Shown: one piece after another, positions 1 to 5,551 of the stretch | Layout: each line of letters starts with the position of its first letter | How positions within the stretch are numbered: position 1 is the first letter of the stretch | Source: Bacteroidota bacterium | GTDB lineage: Bacteria > Bacteroidota > Bacteroidia > Bacteroidales > PUMT01 | Length of the DNA stretch: 5,551 nucleotides | Assembly (NCBI GenBank): GCA_003556985.1 | Contig: PWPZ01000265.1 | Coordinates: 1 to 5,551 of the forward strand | Direction: 5' to 3' | Made by a program: the position numbers and the translations under genes | The notes under the pieces: model-generated | Databases searched by the model: none | What the model was told of the DNA's origin: nothing | What the model saw: only the letters and a program-made list of their open reading frames with translations

Positions 1-860
1 CCATAGGAATGAGGTTTGATGACAGGATCACAGCCGATACCAGCCGATATGCAACCAAGGCAAGGGTTATACATCTTGAAATAGATCCTGCCGAGATAAA
101 TAAAATAATTCATGCCGATGCCCCCCTGCTGGGTAATGTAAAGGAAAGCCTGCCCATGCTGACCGAAAAGGTGAGTAAAAATGATCACAGTGACTGGCTT
201 GAAGAGTTCCGGGCATGTTACAGAATTGAATATGAAAGGCTTATTGAGCGGGAGCTTTTTCCCGGAAAGCCTGATCTCACCATGGCTGAGGTGGTAAGAA
301 GGGTGTCGGAAGCCTTCAGTGATGATGCTATCATGGTAACTGATGTGGGCCAGCATCAGATGGTGGCCTGGCGCTACTTTAAGTTCAAACAGACAAGGTC
401 GGTAATAACCAGCGGTGGACTGGGGACTATGGGATTCGGATTGCCGGCCGCCATCGGTGCCAAGCTTGGCCGGCCCGACAGGGACGTGGTGCTCTTCGTT
501 GGTGACGGAGGATTCCAGATGACCATCCAGGAGCTGGGTACCATATTCCAGTCGGCCGTACCGGTGAAAATAGTACTGCTGAACAATAATTTTTTGGGTA
601 TGGTCAGGCAATGGCAGGAGCTTTTCTTTGACTACAGATATTCGATGACGGAATTGATAAACCCCGATTTTCAGACCATTGCCAAAGGATACCATATTCC
701 TTCCAGGAAAATAACCGAGCGTGATAATTTAGACCTTGCGGTAAAAGAGATGGCCGAGGCGGATGGACCTTTTCTGCTGGAGGTTGTTGTGGAGAAGGAA
801 GGCAATGTATTTCCAATGGTTCCCGCAGGAATGTCTGTTGCGGATGTAAGACTCGAGTAG
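1..860 (+). CDS. ilvB: Acetohydroxyacid (acetolactate) synthase catalytic subunit, C-terminal part (5' end outside window)
   Basis: This is the catalytic subunit of acetohydroxyacid synthase, the ThDP- and FAD-dependent enzyme that condenses two pyruvates, or pyruvate and 2-oxobutyrate, in the first common step of valine, leucine and isoleucine synthesis. The frame is open from the first bases (Ile-Gly precede Met at 9), so that Met is internal; family members are about 560-600 residues, so about half is missing. Counting from that Met, residues 1-45 end the central FAD-associated domain (GMRFDDR, then HLEIDPAEI). The C-terminal ThDP domain follows, with DVGQHQM (112-118), SGGLGTMGFGLPAAIGA (135-151), and the ThDP/Mg motif running from GDG (165-167) to NNN (192-194). 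GMVRQW (197-202) carries the Trp that lines the inhibitor channel in many homologues. The tail VFPMVPAG (267-274) is typical and ends naturally at VRLE before TAG. The adjacent ilvN supports a two-subunit, feedback-regulated enzyme rather than the stand-alone catabolic AlsS type. Confidence 0.96.
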   Translation, partial: IGMRFDDRITADTSRYATKARVIHLEIDPAEINKIIHADAPLLGNVKESLPMLTEKVSKNDHSDWLEEFRACYRIEYERLIERELFPGKPDLTMAEVVRRVSEAFSDDAIMVTDVGQHQMVAWRYFKFKQTRSVITSGGLGTMGFGLPAAIGAKLGRPDRDVVLFVGDGGFQMTIQELGTIFQSAVPVKIVLLNNNFLGMVRQWQELFFDYRYSMTELINPDFQTIAKGYHIPSRKITERDNLDLAVKEMAEADGPFLLEVVVEKEGNVFPMVPAGMSVADVRLE

Positions 861-921
861 GTGGTGTCCAGCCTGACCCGGTCACATAAATATTATTCTA
901 ACAACTTTAATAAAAAATAAA

Positions 922-1476
922 ATGCAACAGGAATTCACCCTCACCATATATTCTGAGAACCGCATTGGCATGCTGAATCAGATAACAACTGTTTTTACAA
1001 GGAGGCATATTAATATCGAAAGCCTGTCCACTTCAGAATCTGCCATCCCGGGGATACATAAATTCACGGTCGTTGTCTTTGCAACCCAGGAGGAAATCGG
1101 GGTCCTGGTAAGACAGATTGAAAAACGGATCGATATACTTAAAGCTTATGCCTTTACCCAGGAGGAGATTGTTTATCAGGAGATAGCCCTTTACAAGGTT
1201 CCCACAGCCTCCCTGTTTGAGGGCAACGAGGTTGAGAAACTGGTCCGCCACTACGGTGCCCGAATTCTTGAAATCACTCCCGAATATGCGGTTATCGAAA
1301 AAACCGGCCATAAATCGGAGACCCAGGAATTATTTGAAAAGCTTGATCCCTATGGTGTTACCCAGTTTACCAGGTCCGGAAGGATAGCTATTAACAAGCT
1401 CAAGAAGGAACCTCTCAACAGCTATCTGAGAAAGCTTGAAAAAAACGGCGTAGATCCCCATACTTATAAAAAATAA
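922..1476 (+). CDS. ilvN: Acetohydroxyacid synthase small (regulatory) subunit, ACT domain
   Basis: This regulatory subunit binds IlvB, raises its activity and in characterised homologues confers valine feedback inhibition. At 184 residues it is a little longer than E. coli IlvH (163). Residues 4-80 form the N-terminal ACT domain, with the ligand-loop pattern ENRIGML (12-18) and RRHINIESL (27-35). Asn13, Gly16 and Asn31 align with E. coli IlvH Asn11, Gly14 and Asn29 of the valine site. The C-terminal half (about 90-165) matches the second domain of the small-subunit family: ALYKVP, then ITPEYAVIEKTG, LDPYGV and FTRSGRIAIN. The start is firm because the frame has a TGA at 874-876 and no other ATG before 922. 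The leader is A/T-rich (TTTAATAAAAAATAAA) with no Shine-Dalgarno sequence. It lies 61 bp after ilvB, the usual large-then-small subunit order. Position 17 is Met where E. coli IlvH has Ala15. Identification is secure; effector sensitivity is inferred. Confidence 0.96.
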   Translation: MQQEFTLTIYSENRIGMLNQITTVFTRRHINIESLSTSESAIPGIHKFTVVVFATQEEIGVLVRQIEKRIDILKAYAFTQEEIVYQEIALYKVPTASLFEGNEVEKLVRHYGARILEITPEYAVIEKTGHKSETQELFEKLDPYGVTQFTRSGRIAINKLKKEPLNSYLRKLEKNGVDPHTYKK

Positions 1477-1500
1477 TCAAATTTTTAATCAAAAATCAAA
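1475..1500 (+). repeat. Three copies of AATCAAA between ilvN and ilvC
   Basis: The heptamer AATCAAA occurs at 1475-1481 (overlapping the ilvN stop codon), 1487-1493 and 1494-1500, the last two in direct tandem. It fills most of the 35-bp gap before ilvC. Such an A/T-rich, unstructured leader is expected upstream of Bacteroidota start codons, so low complexity is the simplest explanation. No function can be assigned from sequence. Confidence 0.5.
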
Positions 1501-1511
1501 TCTAAGTTATT

Positions 1512-2561
1512 ATGGCAAAAATTAATTTTGGTGGTGTAGAAGAAGAAGTTGTAACCCGTGAAGAATTTACAATACAGAAAGCACAGGAAGTCCTGAAGGA
1601 TGAGCTGGTAACGGTTATAGGATATGGTGTGCAGGGGCCTGCCCAGGCTTTGAATATGAAAGACAATGGTATAAACGTGATCGTTGGACAGGCGCCTGAA
1701 TTCAAGGCGGACTGGGATAAGGCCGTAAATGATGGCTGGGTTCCCGGTGAAACGCTTTTTCCTGTTGAGGAGGCTGCCAGAAAGGGCACCATTATCCAGT
1801 ACCTGGTCTCCGATGCCGCACAGCGTACACTCTGGCCTTCTCTGAAAAATTGTCTGAATGAGGGTGATGCACTTTACTTTTCCCACGGTTTTTCTATTAC
1901 CTACAATGATCAGACAAATGTAGTTCCTCCTTCCAACGTGGATGTGATTCTCTGTGCACCAAAAGGCTCCGGCACCAGCGTTCGCCGCAATTTCCTTGCA
2001 GGTGCGGGGATAAATTCCAGTTATGCCGTATACCAGGATTATACCGGAAGGGCTACACAAAGGGCACTTGCCCTGGGGATTGCAATAGGCTCGGGGTATC
2101 TGTTTCCTACCACATTTGAATCGGAGGTATACAGCGACCTTACAGGAGAACGTGGTGTTCTTATGGGTGCGCTGGCCGGACTGATGGATGCCCAGTACGA
2201 GGTGCTCCGCCGCAACGGCCATTCTCCGAGCGAAGCCTTCAATGAAACCGTTGAAGAGCTAACCCAGAGCCTTATCAGGCTGGTCGATGAAAAAGGAATG
2301 GACTGGATGTATGCCAATTGCAGTGCAACGGCCCAGAGGGGGGCGCTGGACTGGAGGCCCAAATTTAAAGAGGCTACTCTTCCCGTATTTGATGACCTTT
2401 ACAAAAAAGTGAAATCAGGTGAAGAATGCAAAAGGGTACTGGAATCGACCGGTGCTGACAATTACAAAGATATGCTTGAAATTGAGCTGAAGGAGTTGCG
2501 CGAATCGGAATTGTGGCGTACCGGTGCTGAAGTAAGGAAATTAAGGCCGGAAAATAAATAG
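1512..2561 (+). CDS. ilvC: Ketol-acid reductoisomerase, short Bacteroidota-type
   Basis: The enzyme isomerises and reduces acetolactate or acetohydroxybutyrate to the dihydroxyacid, using Mg2+ and a nicotinamide cofactor; it is the second common step of valine and isoleucine synthesis. The 349-residue product has an N-terminal Rossmann domain with GYGVQG (37-42) and a C-terminal helical knotted domain. By alignment from memory with E. coli IlvC, visible catalytic residues are His125 (FSHGF), Lys151 (APKGSGT), Asp209 and Glu213 (SDLTGE, first metal ligands), Glu245 and Glu249 (NETVEEL) and Ser271 (CSATAQRG). All expected active-site residues are present. The cofactor loop after beta-2 reads GQAPEFKADW (59-68), and Asp67 sits where E. 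coli has Ser78, which bears on NADH versus NADPH use. The start follows an in-frame TAA at 1503-1505 and has no Shine-Dalgarno sequence. It lies 35 bp from ilvN, so co-transcription with ilvBN is likely. The C-terminus RKLRPEN resembles remembered Bacteroides homologues. Confidence 0.97.
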   Translation: MAKINFGGVEEEVVTREEFTIQKAQEVLKDELVTVIGYGVQGPAQALNMKDNGINVIVGQAPEFKADWDKAVNDGWVPGETLFPVEEAARKGTIIQYLVSDAAQRTLWPSLKNCLNEGDALYFSHGFSITYNDQTNVVPPSNVDVILCAPKGSGTSVRRNFLAGAGINSSYAVYQDYTGRATQRALALGIAIGSGYLFPTTFESEVYSDLTGERGVLMGALAGLMDAQYEVLRRNGHSPSEAFNETVEELTQSLIRLVDEKGMDWMYANCSATAQRGALDWRPKFKEATLPVFDDLYKKVKSGEECKRVLESTGADNYKDMLEIELKELRESELWRTGAEVRKLRPENK

Positions 2562-2590
2562 CAGATTCCGGTAAATACCTGCAGGGTCCT

Positions 2591-2632
2591 TATGCCAGGG
2601 CACAAAAAAAATGAATTCTGCATCTGGCTATA
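2591..2632 (+). other. Imperfect inverted repeat after ilvC
   Basis: TATGCCAG at 2591-2598 can pair with CTGGCTATA at 2624-2632, giving an 8-bp stem with one bulged T (2629) and a 25-nt loop that contains an A8 tract (2604-2611). It starts 29 bp after the ilvC stop. No T-run follows directly (the nearest, T5, is at 2646-2650), so it is not a standard intrinsic terminator. It could be a weak RNA structure between the ilv and leu parts of the transcript, or chance. Confidence 0.25.
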
Positions 2633-2647
2633 TTGCTAAATGAACTT

Positions 2648-2682
2648 TTTATTGCATGGAGAATCGACCGCAGGTCAATAAA
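2648..2682 (+). other. Inverted repeat upstream of leuA
   Basis: TTTATTG at 2648-2654 is the perfect reverse complement of CAATAAA at 2676-2682. Nested inside, GACC (2666-2669) pairs with GGTC (2673-2676) around a GCA loop; the two pairings share C2676, so only part of the outer stem can form together with the inner one. The element ends 39 bp before the leuA ATG, where an operator or leader structure could lie. Nothing identifies a cognate regulator, and a short A/T-rich repeat can occur by chance. Confidence 0.25.
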
Positions 2683-2715
2683 GCAAGATTTAAACTCGCA
2701 GGAACATCTAAATAA
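2656..2715 (+). other. Possible 19-codon upstream reading frame before leuA
   Basis: An ATG at 2656 opens a 19-codon frame (MENRPQVNK followed by ARFKLAGTSK) that ends at TAA 2713-2715, six bases before the leuA ATG and in the same frame as leuA. The peptide is basic and has only one leucine, so it does not look like a classical leucine attenuation leader. It may be translated, may be a chance frame, or may mark where the leuA frame once extended further upstream. I treat it as unproven. Confidence 0.2.
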
Positions 2716-2721
2716 AATATT

Positions 2722-4218
2722 ATGACCAAAAAAATCCAGATTTTTGACACTACACTTCGTGATGGTGAACAGGTTCCAGGTTGCCAGCTGAATACAATTG
2801 AGAAAATTGAGATAGCCAGGCAGCTTGAGAAACTGGGAGTGGATATTATTGAAGCCGGCTTTCCCGTTTCAAGCCCGGGTGATTTCAACTCGGTGGTTGA
2901 AATATCCAAAACGGTCCAGCAGCCTGTCATCTGCGCTCTTACCAGGGCAGTGAACAAGGATATAGAAGTTGCAGCCGACTCCCTGAAATTTGCCAAAAGA
3001 AAAAGGATCCATACAGGGATCGGGACATCCGAATATCATATCAGGCATAAGCTGAATTCCACTCCTGAAGATATACTTAAAAGGGGAGTTGAGGCCGTGA
3101 AGTTTGCAAGGAAATTTGTTGATGACGTCGAATTTTATGCCGAAGACGCAGGGCGGACTGATAATGAATTCCTTGCACGGGTGGTGGAGGCTGTTATAAA
3201 GGCAGGGGCTACCGTTGTAAATATACCCGATACAACCGGCTATTGCATGCCTCTTGAGTATGGCGAAAAGATTTCTTACCTGGTTAATAATGTACCCAAT
3301 ATTGATAAAGCCGTAATTTCAACCCATTGCCATAACGACCTTGGGATGGCTACGGCAAATACCCTTACAGGTGTTGTCAACGGAGCCCGGCAGGTAGAGG
3401 TGACAGTGAATGGCATAGGTGAGCGGGCCGGAAATACGGCACTTGAAGAGGTTGTAATGGCTATCAGAAGCCATCATTCGCTTGATTTTGAAACGGGCAT
3501 TGACAGTACCCAGATAATGAGGTCAAGCAACCTTGTTTCCACCCTTATGCGGATGCCGGTCCAGCCCAACAAGGCTATCGTTGGCCGGAATGCTTTCTCC
3601 CATTCTTCAGGCATCCATCAGGACGGAGTGCTGAAGCACAGGCAGAATTATGAAATAATTGATCCTGCTGAAGTAGGAGTCAAAGAGTCGGCTATAGTCC
3701 TCACCGCCCGCAGCGGCAGGGCTGCCCTGAAGCACAGGCTTCAGCTGCTTGGATATGAGCTTGAAGCAAATGAGCTTGATGCGTTGTATGAGCGGTTTCT
3801 TGAGCTTGCCGATAAGAAAAAGGATATTGGCGATGAGGACCTTGAAGTGCTCGCCGGCCGTGAAAAACGTAAGGGCAAGCCTCCCATTGAGCTGGTATCG
3901 CTCCAGGTTATGTGCGGTAAATCAACTATTCCCACCGCAACCGTTCAGGTTAGCTTCAGGGGCGATGTATTTACCGAAACAGCATCGGGCAACGGGCCTA
4001 TCGATGCTGCTTTTACCGCAGTGAAAAACCTGGTTAAAAGGCGTGTCAGGCTGGAGGAGTTTCTTATACAGGCCATTACAAGGGGAAGCGATGATATTGG
4101 CAAAGTCCATGTGCAGATTGAACATAAGGGACATATTTATTATGGTTTCTCTGCAAATACCGATATTGTTACAGCTTCTGTTGAAGCCTTTCTTGATTCA
4201 CTTGGCAAGATTTCATGA
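2722..4218 (+). CDS. leuA: 2-isopropylmalate synthase
   Basis: The enzyme condenses 2-oxoisovalerate with acetyl-CoA to give 2-isopropylmalate, the committed step of leucine synthesis. The 498-residue product has a DRE-TIM metallolyase barrel at about 1-270: DTTLRDGEQ (9-17) supplies the catalytic Arg13 and metal ligand Asp14, HCHND (202-206) supplies His202 and His204, and GIGERAGN (231-238) supplies Asn238. The linker holds SGIHQDG (296-302). Residues from about 388 form the C-terminal LeuA regulatory domain, with SGNGPIDAAF (422-431) in the position of the usual GDGPVDAA motif, so leucine feedback is expected. Presence of this domain, full length and the leuC neighbour favour LeuA over homocitrate or re-citrate synthases; citramalate synthase is a less likely alternative. 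The start is bounded by an in-frame TAA at 2713-2715 and has an A/T-rich leader without Shine-Dalgarno. A 160-bp gap separates it from ilvC, so it might have its own promoter, although none is clear. Confidence 0.96.
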   Translation: MTKKIQIFDTTLRDGEQVPGCQLNTIEKIEIARQLEKLGVDIIEAGFPVSSPGDFNSVVEISKTVQQPVICALTRAVNKDIEVAADSLKFAKRKRIHTGIGTSEYHIRHKLNSTPEDILKRGVEAVKFARKFVDDVEFYAEDAGRTDNEFLARVVEAVIKAGATVVNIPDTTGYCMPLEYGEKISYLVNNVPNIDKAVISTHCHNDLGMATANTLTGVVNGARQVEVTVNGIGERAGNTALEEVVMAIRSHHSLDFETGIDSTQIMRSSNLVSTLMRMPVQPNKAIVGRNAFSHSSGIHQDGVLKHRQNYEIIDPAEVGVKESAIVLTARSGRAALKHRLQLLGYELEANELDALYERFLELADKKKDIGDEDLEVLAGREKRKGKPPIELVSLQVMCGKSTIPTATVQVSFRGDVFTETASGNGPIDAAFTAVKNLVKRRVRLEEFLIQAITRGSDDIGKVHVQIEHKGHIYYGFSANTDIVTASVEAFLDSLGKIS

Positions 4219-4283
4219 GGATATGGTTTTACAGACTGCCTCTATAAATAAATTACCTGTTTTATAACAATATTATTACGCTA

Positions 4284-5551
4284 ATGCATAACAAAACAAT
4301 TTTTGACAAGATCTGGGACAGGCACGTTGTCCAGTCAGTGCCCGACGGACCGGATGTTCTATATATAGACCGTCATTTCATTCATGAGGTAACTAGTCCG
4401 CAGGCGTTCGGTGGACTGAAACAGAGGGGTGCAGAGGTTTTTCATCCTGAGAAGACCATTGCCACTGCCGACCATAATGTTCCCACAGAAAACCAGCATC
4501 TTACCATCCATGAAGAACTGAGCCGTGTGCAGGTGGAAAAACTAAGGGAGAACTGCCGGGAAAATAATATTGATTTGTACGGGCTTAACCATCCCTACAA
4601 CGGCATTGTTCATGTTATCGGTCCGGAACTGGGGATCACCCTGCCCGGAATGACCATCGTATGCGGTGACAGCCACACCTCGACCCATGGTGCCTTTGGC
4701 AGCGTTGCCTTCGGAATAGGGACCAGTGAGGTTGAGATGGTCCTTGCCAGCCAGTGCCTGATGCAGTCAAAGCCCAAAACAATGCGTATCAATGTCGATG
4801 GTGAACTTCATCAGGGAGTTACTTCCAAGGATATTATTCTCTATATAATTTCCAGGATCTCTACCGGAGGTGCGACCGGTTATTTTGTTGAATATGCCGG
4901 TTCGGCAATCCAGAACCTTTCCATGGAAGCCAGGATGACTATTTGTAATATGAGCATTGAAATGGGGGCCAGGGGCGGACTGATTGCTCCCGATCAGGTG
5001 ACTTTCGATTATATCGGGGGGCGCGAATTTGCTCCCCGGGGGGCGGAATGGGAAAGATATGTTGAAATGTGGAAAGCCCTTCCCTCTGATCCGGGAGCGG
5101 TGTTTGACAAGGAATTGCATTTTAAGGCTGCCGATATTGAGCCCATGATCACCTATGGGACAAATCCCGGAATGGGAACCGGTATAAGCGGTAAAATTCC
5201 AACCCTGGAGGAGATCGACAATGCTTCCAGGAAATCATTTCAGAAATCCCTGGAGTATATGGATTTTTATCCTGGTGAAAAAATGACCGGCAAAAAGGTT
5301 GATTATGTATTTATGGGAAGCTGCACCAACGGCCGTATTGAAGATCTTAGAAACTTTACCTCCTTTATAAAAGGTAAAAAGAAAGCCGATGATGTAGTTG
5401 TCTGGATTGTCCCGGGAAGCAAGCAGGTGGAAAAGCAGGCTGAGGAGGAAGGCATCAGGCAAATTCTGGAAGAGGCGGGCTTTGAAATGCGACAGCCGGG
5501 ATGTTCGGCCTGCCTTGCCATGAATGAAGATAAGATACCCGAAGGTAAGTA
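4284..5551 (+). CDS. leuC: 3-isopropylmalate dehydratase large subunit (3' end outside window)
   Basis: With the small subunit LeuD this [4Fe-4S] aconitase-family enzyme converts 2-isopropylmalate to 3-isopropylmalate, the step after LeuA. I translated 422 complete codons plus two bases with no stop; family members are about 465 residues, so some 45 are missing past the window edge. The product begins MHNKTIFDKIWDRH. Landmarks are ATADHNVPT (60-68), the signature CGDSHTSTHGAFG (127-139), GARGGLIAPD (228-237) and the cluster ligands Cys347 in GSCTN and Cys407 and Cys410 in CSACLAMN. These three numbers equal those I recall for E. coli LeuC, so there is no net insertion or deletion up to that point. 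Start: the frame has a TAA at 4245-4247 and ATG 4284 is the first start after it; no Shine-Dalgarno is seen. The gap to leuA is 65 bp, fitting a leu operon, with leuD expected next. A full catalytic set makes a bacterial LeuC far likelier than aconitase. Confidence 0.96.
   Translation, partial: MHNKTIFDKIWDRHVVQSVPDGPDVLYIDRHFIHEVTSPQAFGGLKQRGAEVFHPEKTIATADHNVPTENQHLTIHEELSRVQVEKLRENCRENNIDLYGLNHPYNGIVHVIGPELGITLPGMTIVCGDSHTSTHGAFGSVAFGIGTSEVEMVLASQCLMQSKPKTMRINVDGELHQGVTSKDIILYIISRISTGGATGYFVEYAGSAIQNLSMEARMTICNMSIEMGARGGLIAPDQVTFDYIGGREFAPRGAEWERYVEMWKALPSDPGAVFDKELHFKAADIEPMITYGTNPGMGTGISGKIPTLEEIDNASRKSFQKSLEYMDFYPGEKMTGKKVDYVFMGSCTNGRIEDLRNFTSFIKGKKKADDVVVWIVPGSKQVEKQAEEEGIRQILEEAGFEMRQPGCSACLAMNEDKIPEGK

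Noticed and set aside
861..920. Open frame of 19 sense codons after the ilvB TAG stop, which could suggest readthrough or stop recoding.
   Set aside because: IlvB already ends in the family's normal C-terminus (VFPMVPAG then VRLE), and the following residues show no family resemblance; this is an A/T-rich gap.
1485..2222. Long 245-codon open frame on the minus strand opposite ilvC.
   Set aside because: It lies entirely antisense to a well-conserved ilvC, its product is rich in Cys, Gly and Ile with no recognisable domain, and no separate leader supports it; it is a shadow of ilvC codon use.
2593..2611. TGCCAGGGCA followed by A8, resembling a terminator.
   Set aside because: The self-complementary part leaves a loop too small for a stable hairpin, and the tract is A rather than T on the transcribed sense; leuC and leuA face the same way, so no minus-strand gene needs termination here.
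2649..2996. Minus-strand 115-codon frame spanning the ilvC-leuA gap and the leuA 5' end.
   Set aside because: Most of it is antisense to the conserved LeuA barrel start, and the product shows no recognisable motif.
5011..5050. Possible frameshift in leuC at the G6 tracts.
   Set aside because: Family residues continue in frame on both sides (GGREFAPRG then EWERYVEMW), and Cys347, Cys407 and Cys410 fall at the expected numbers.
4767..5120. Minus-strand 117-codon frame opposite leuC.
   Set aside because: The plus strand encodes an uninterrupted LeuC with all expected motifs here; the antisense product is unrecognisable.
1..5551. An undescribed accessory system, mobile element, CRISPR array or RNA gene.
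   Set aside because: About 94% of the window is conserved biosynthetic coding sequence; the gaps are 35-160 bp and show no transposase, terminal repeats, spacer-repeat pattern or tRNA/rRNA-like sequence.

Overview
The window carries five consecutive plus-strand genes of branched-chain amino acid biosynthesis: the C-terminal half of ilvB (acetohydroxyacid synthase catalytic subunit), ilvN (its ACT-domain regulatory subunit), ilvC (ketol-acid reductoisomerase), leuA (2-isopropylmalate synthase) and leuC (3-isopropylmalate dehydratase large subunit). leuC has no stop codon before the window ends, so both end genes are incomplete. No RNA genes, mobile elements, CRISPR arrays or minus-strand genes can be supported.

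The organism is most likely a member of the Bacteroidota, probably Bacteroidales or a relative. IlvC is the 349-residue form that I recall from that phylum. LeuA reads DGEQVPG where many other bacteria have DGEQSPG. All four visible starts lack a purine-rich Shine-Dalgarno sequence and sit behind A/T-rich leaders, as is usual in Bacteroidota. This placement rests on remembered family features, not on a search.

Layout: ilvB (to 860), a 61-bp gap, ilvN (922-1476), a 35-bp gap, ilvC (1512-2561), a 160-bp gap, leuA (2722-4218), a 65-bp gap, leuC (4284 onward). The short ilv gaps suggest one transcript. The 160-bp gap before leuA is the only place inside the window with room for a separate promoter or control element. 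It holds two imperfect inverted repeats and a 19-codon reading frame, but no convincing promoter or terminator.

Metabolically, IlvB and IlvN condense pyruvate to acetolactate (or pyruvate plus 2-oxobutyrate to acetohydroxybutyrate). IlvC isomerises and reduces these to dihydroxyacids. After the IlvD step, not in this window, 2-oxoisovalerate is taken by LeuA to 2-isopropylmalate, which LeuC with its small subunit LeuD isomerises. ilvD would be expected upstream, and leuD and leuB downstream, but none can be seen here.

This is an ordinary housekeeping operon, and I see no undescribed system in it. The best lead is the cofactor-specificity loop of IlvC, where Asp67 occupies the position of E. 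coli Ser78, a substitution associated with NADH use. The remaining findings are small and speculative.
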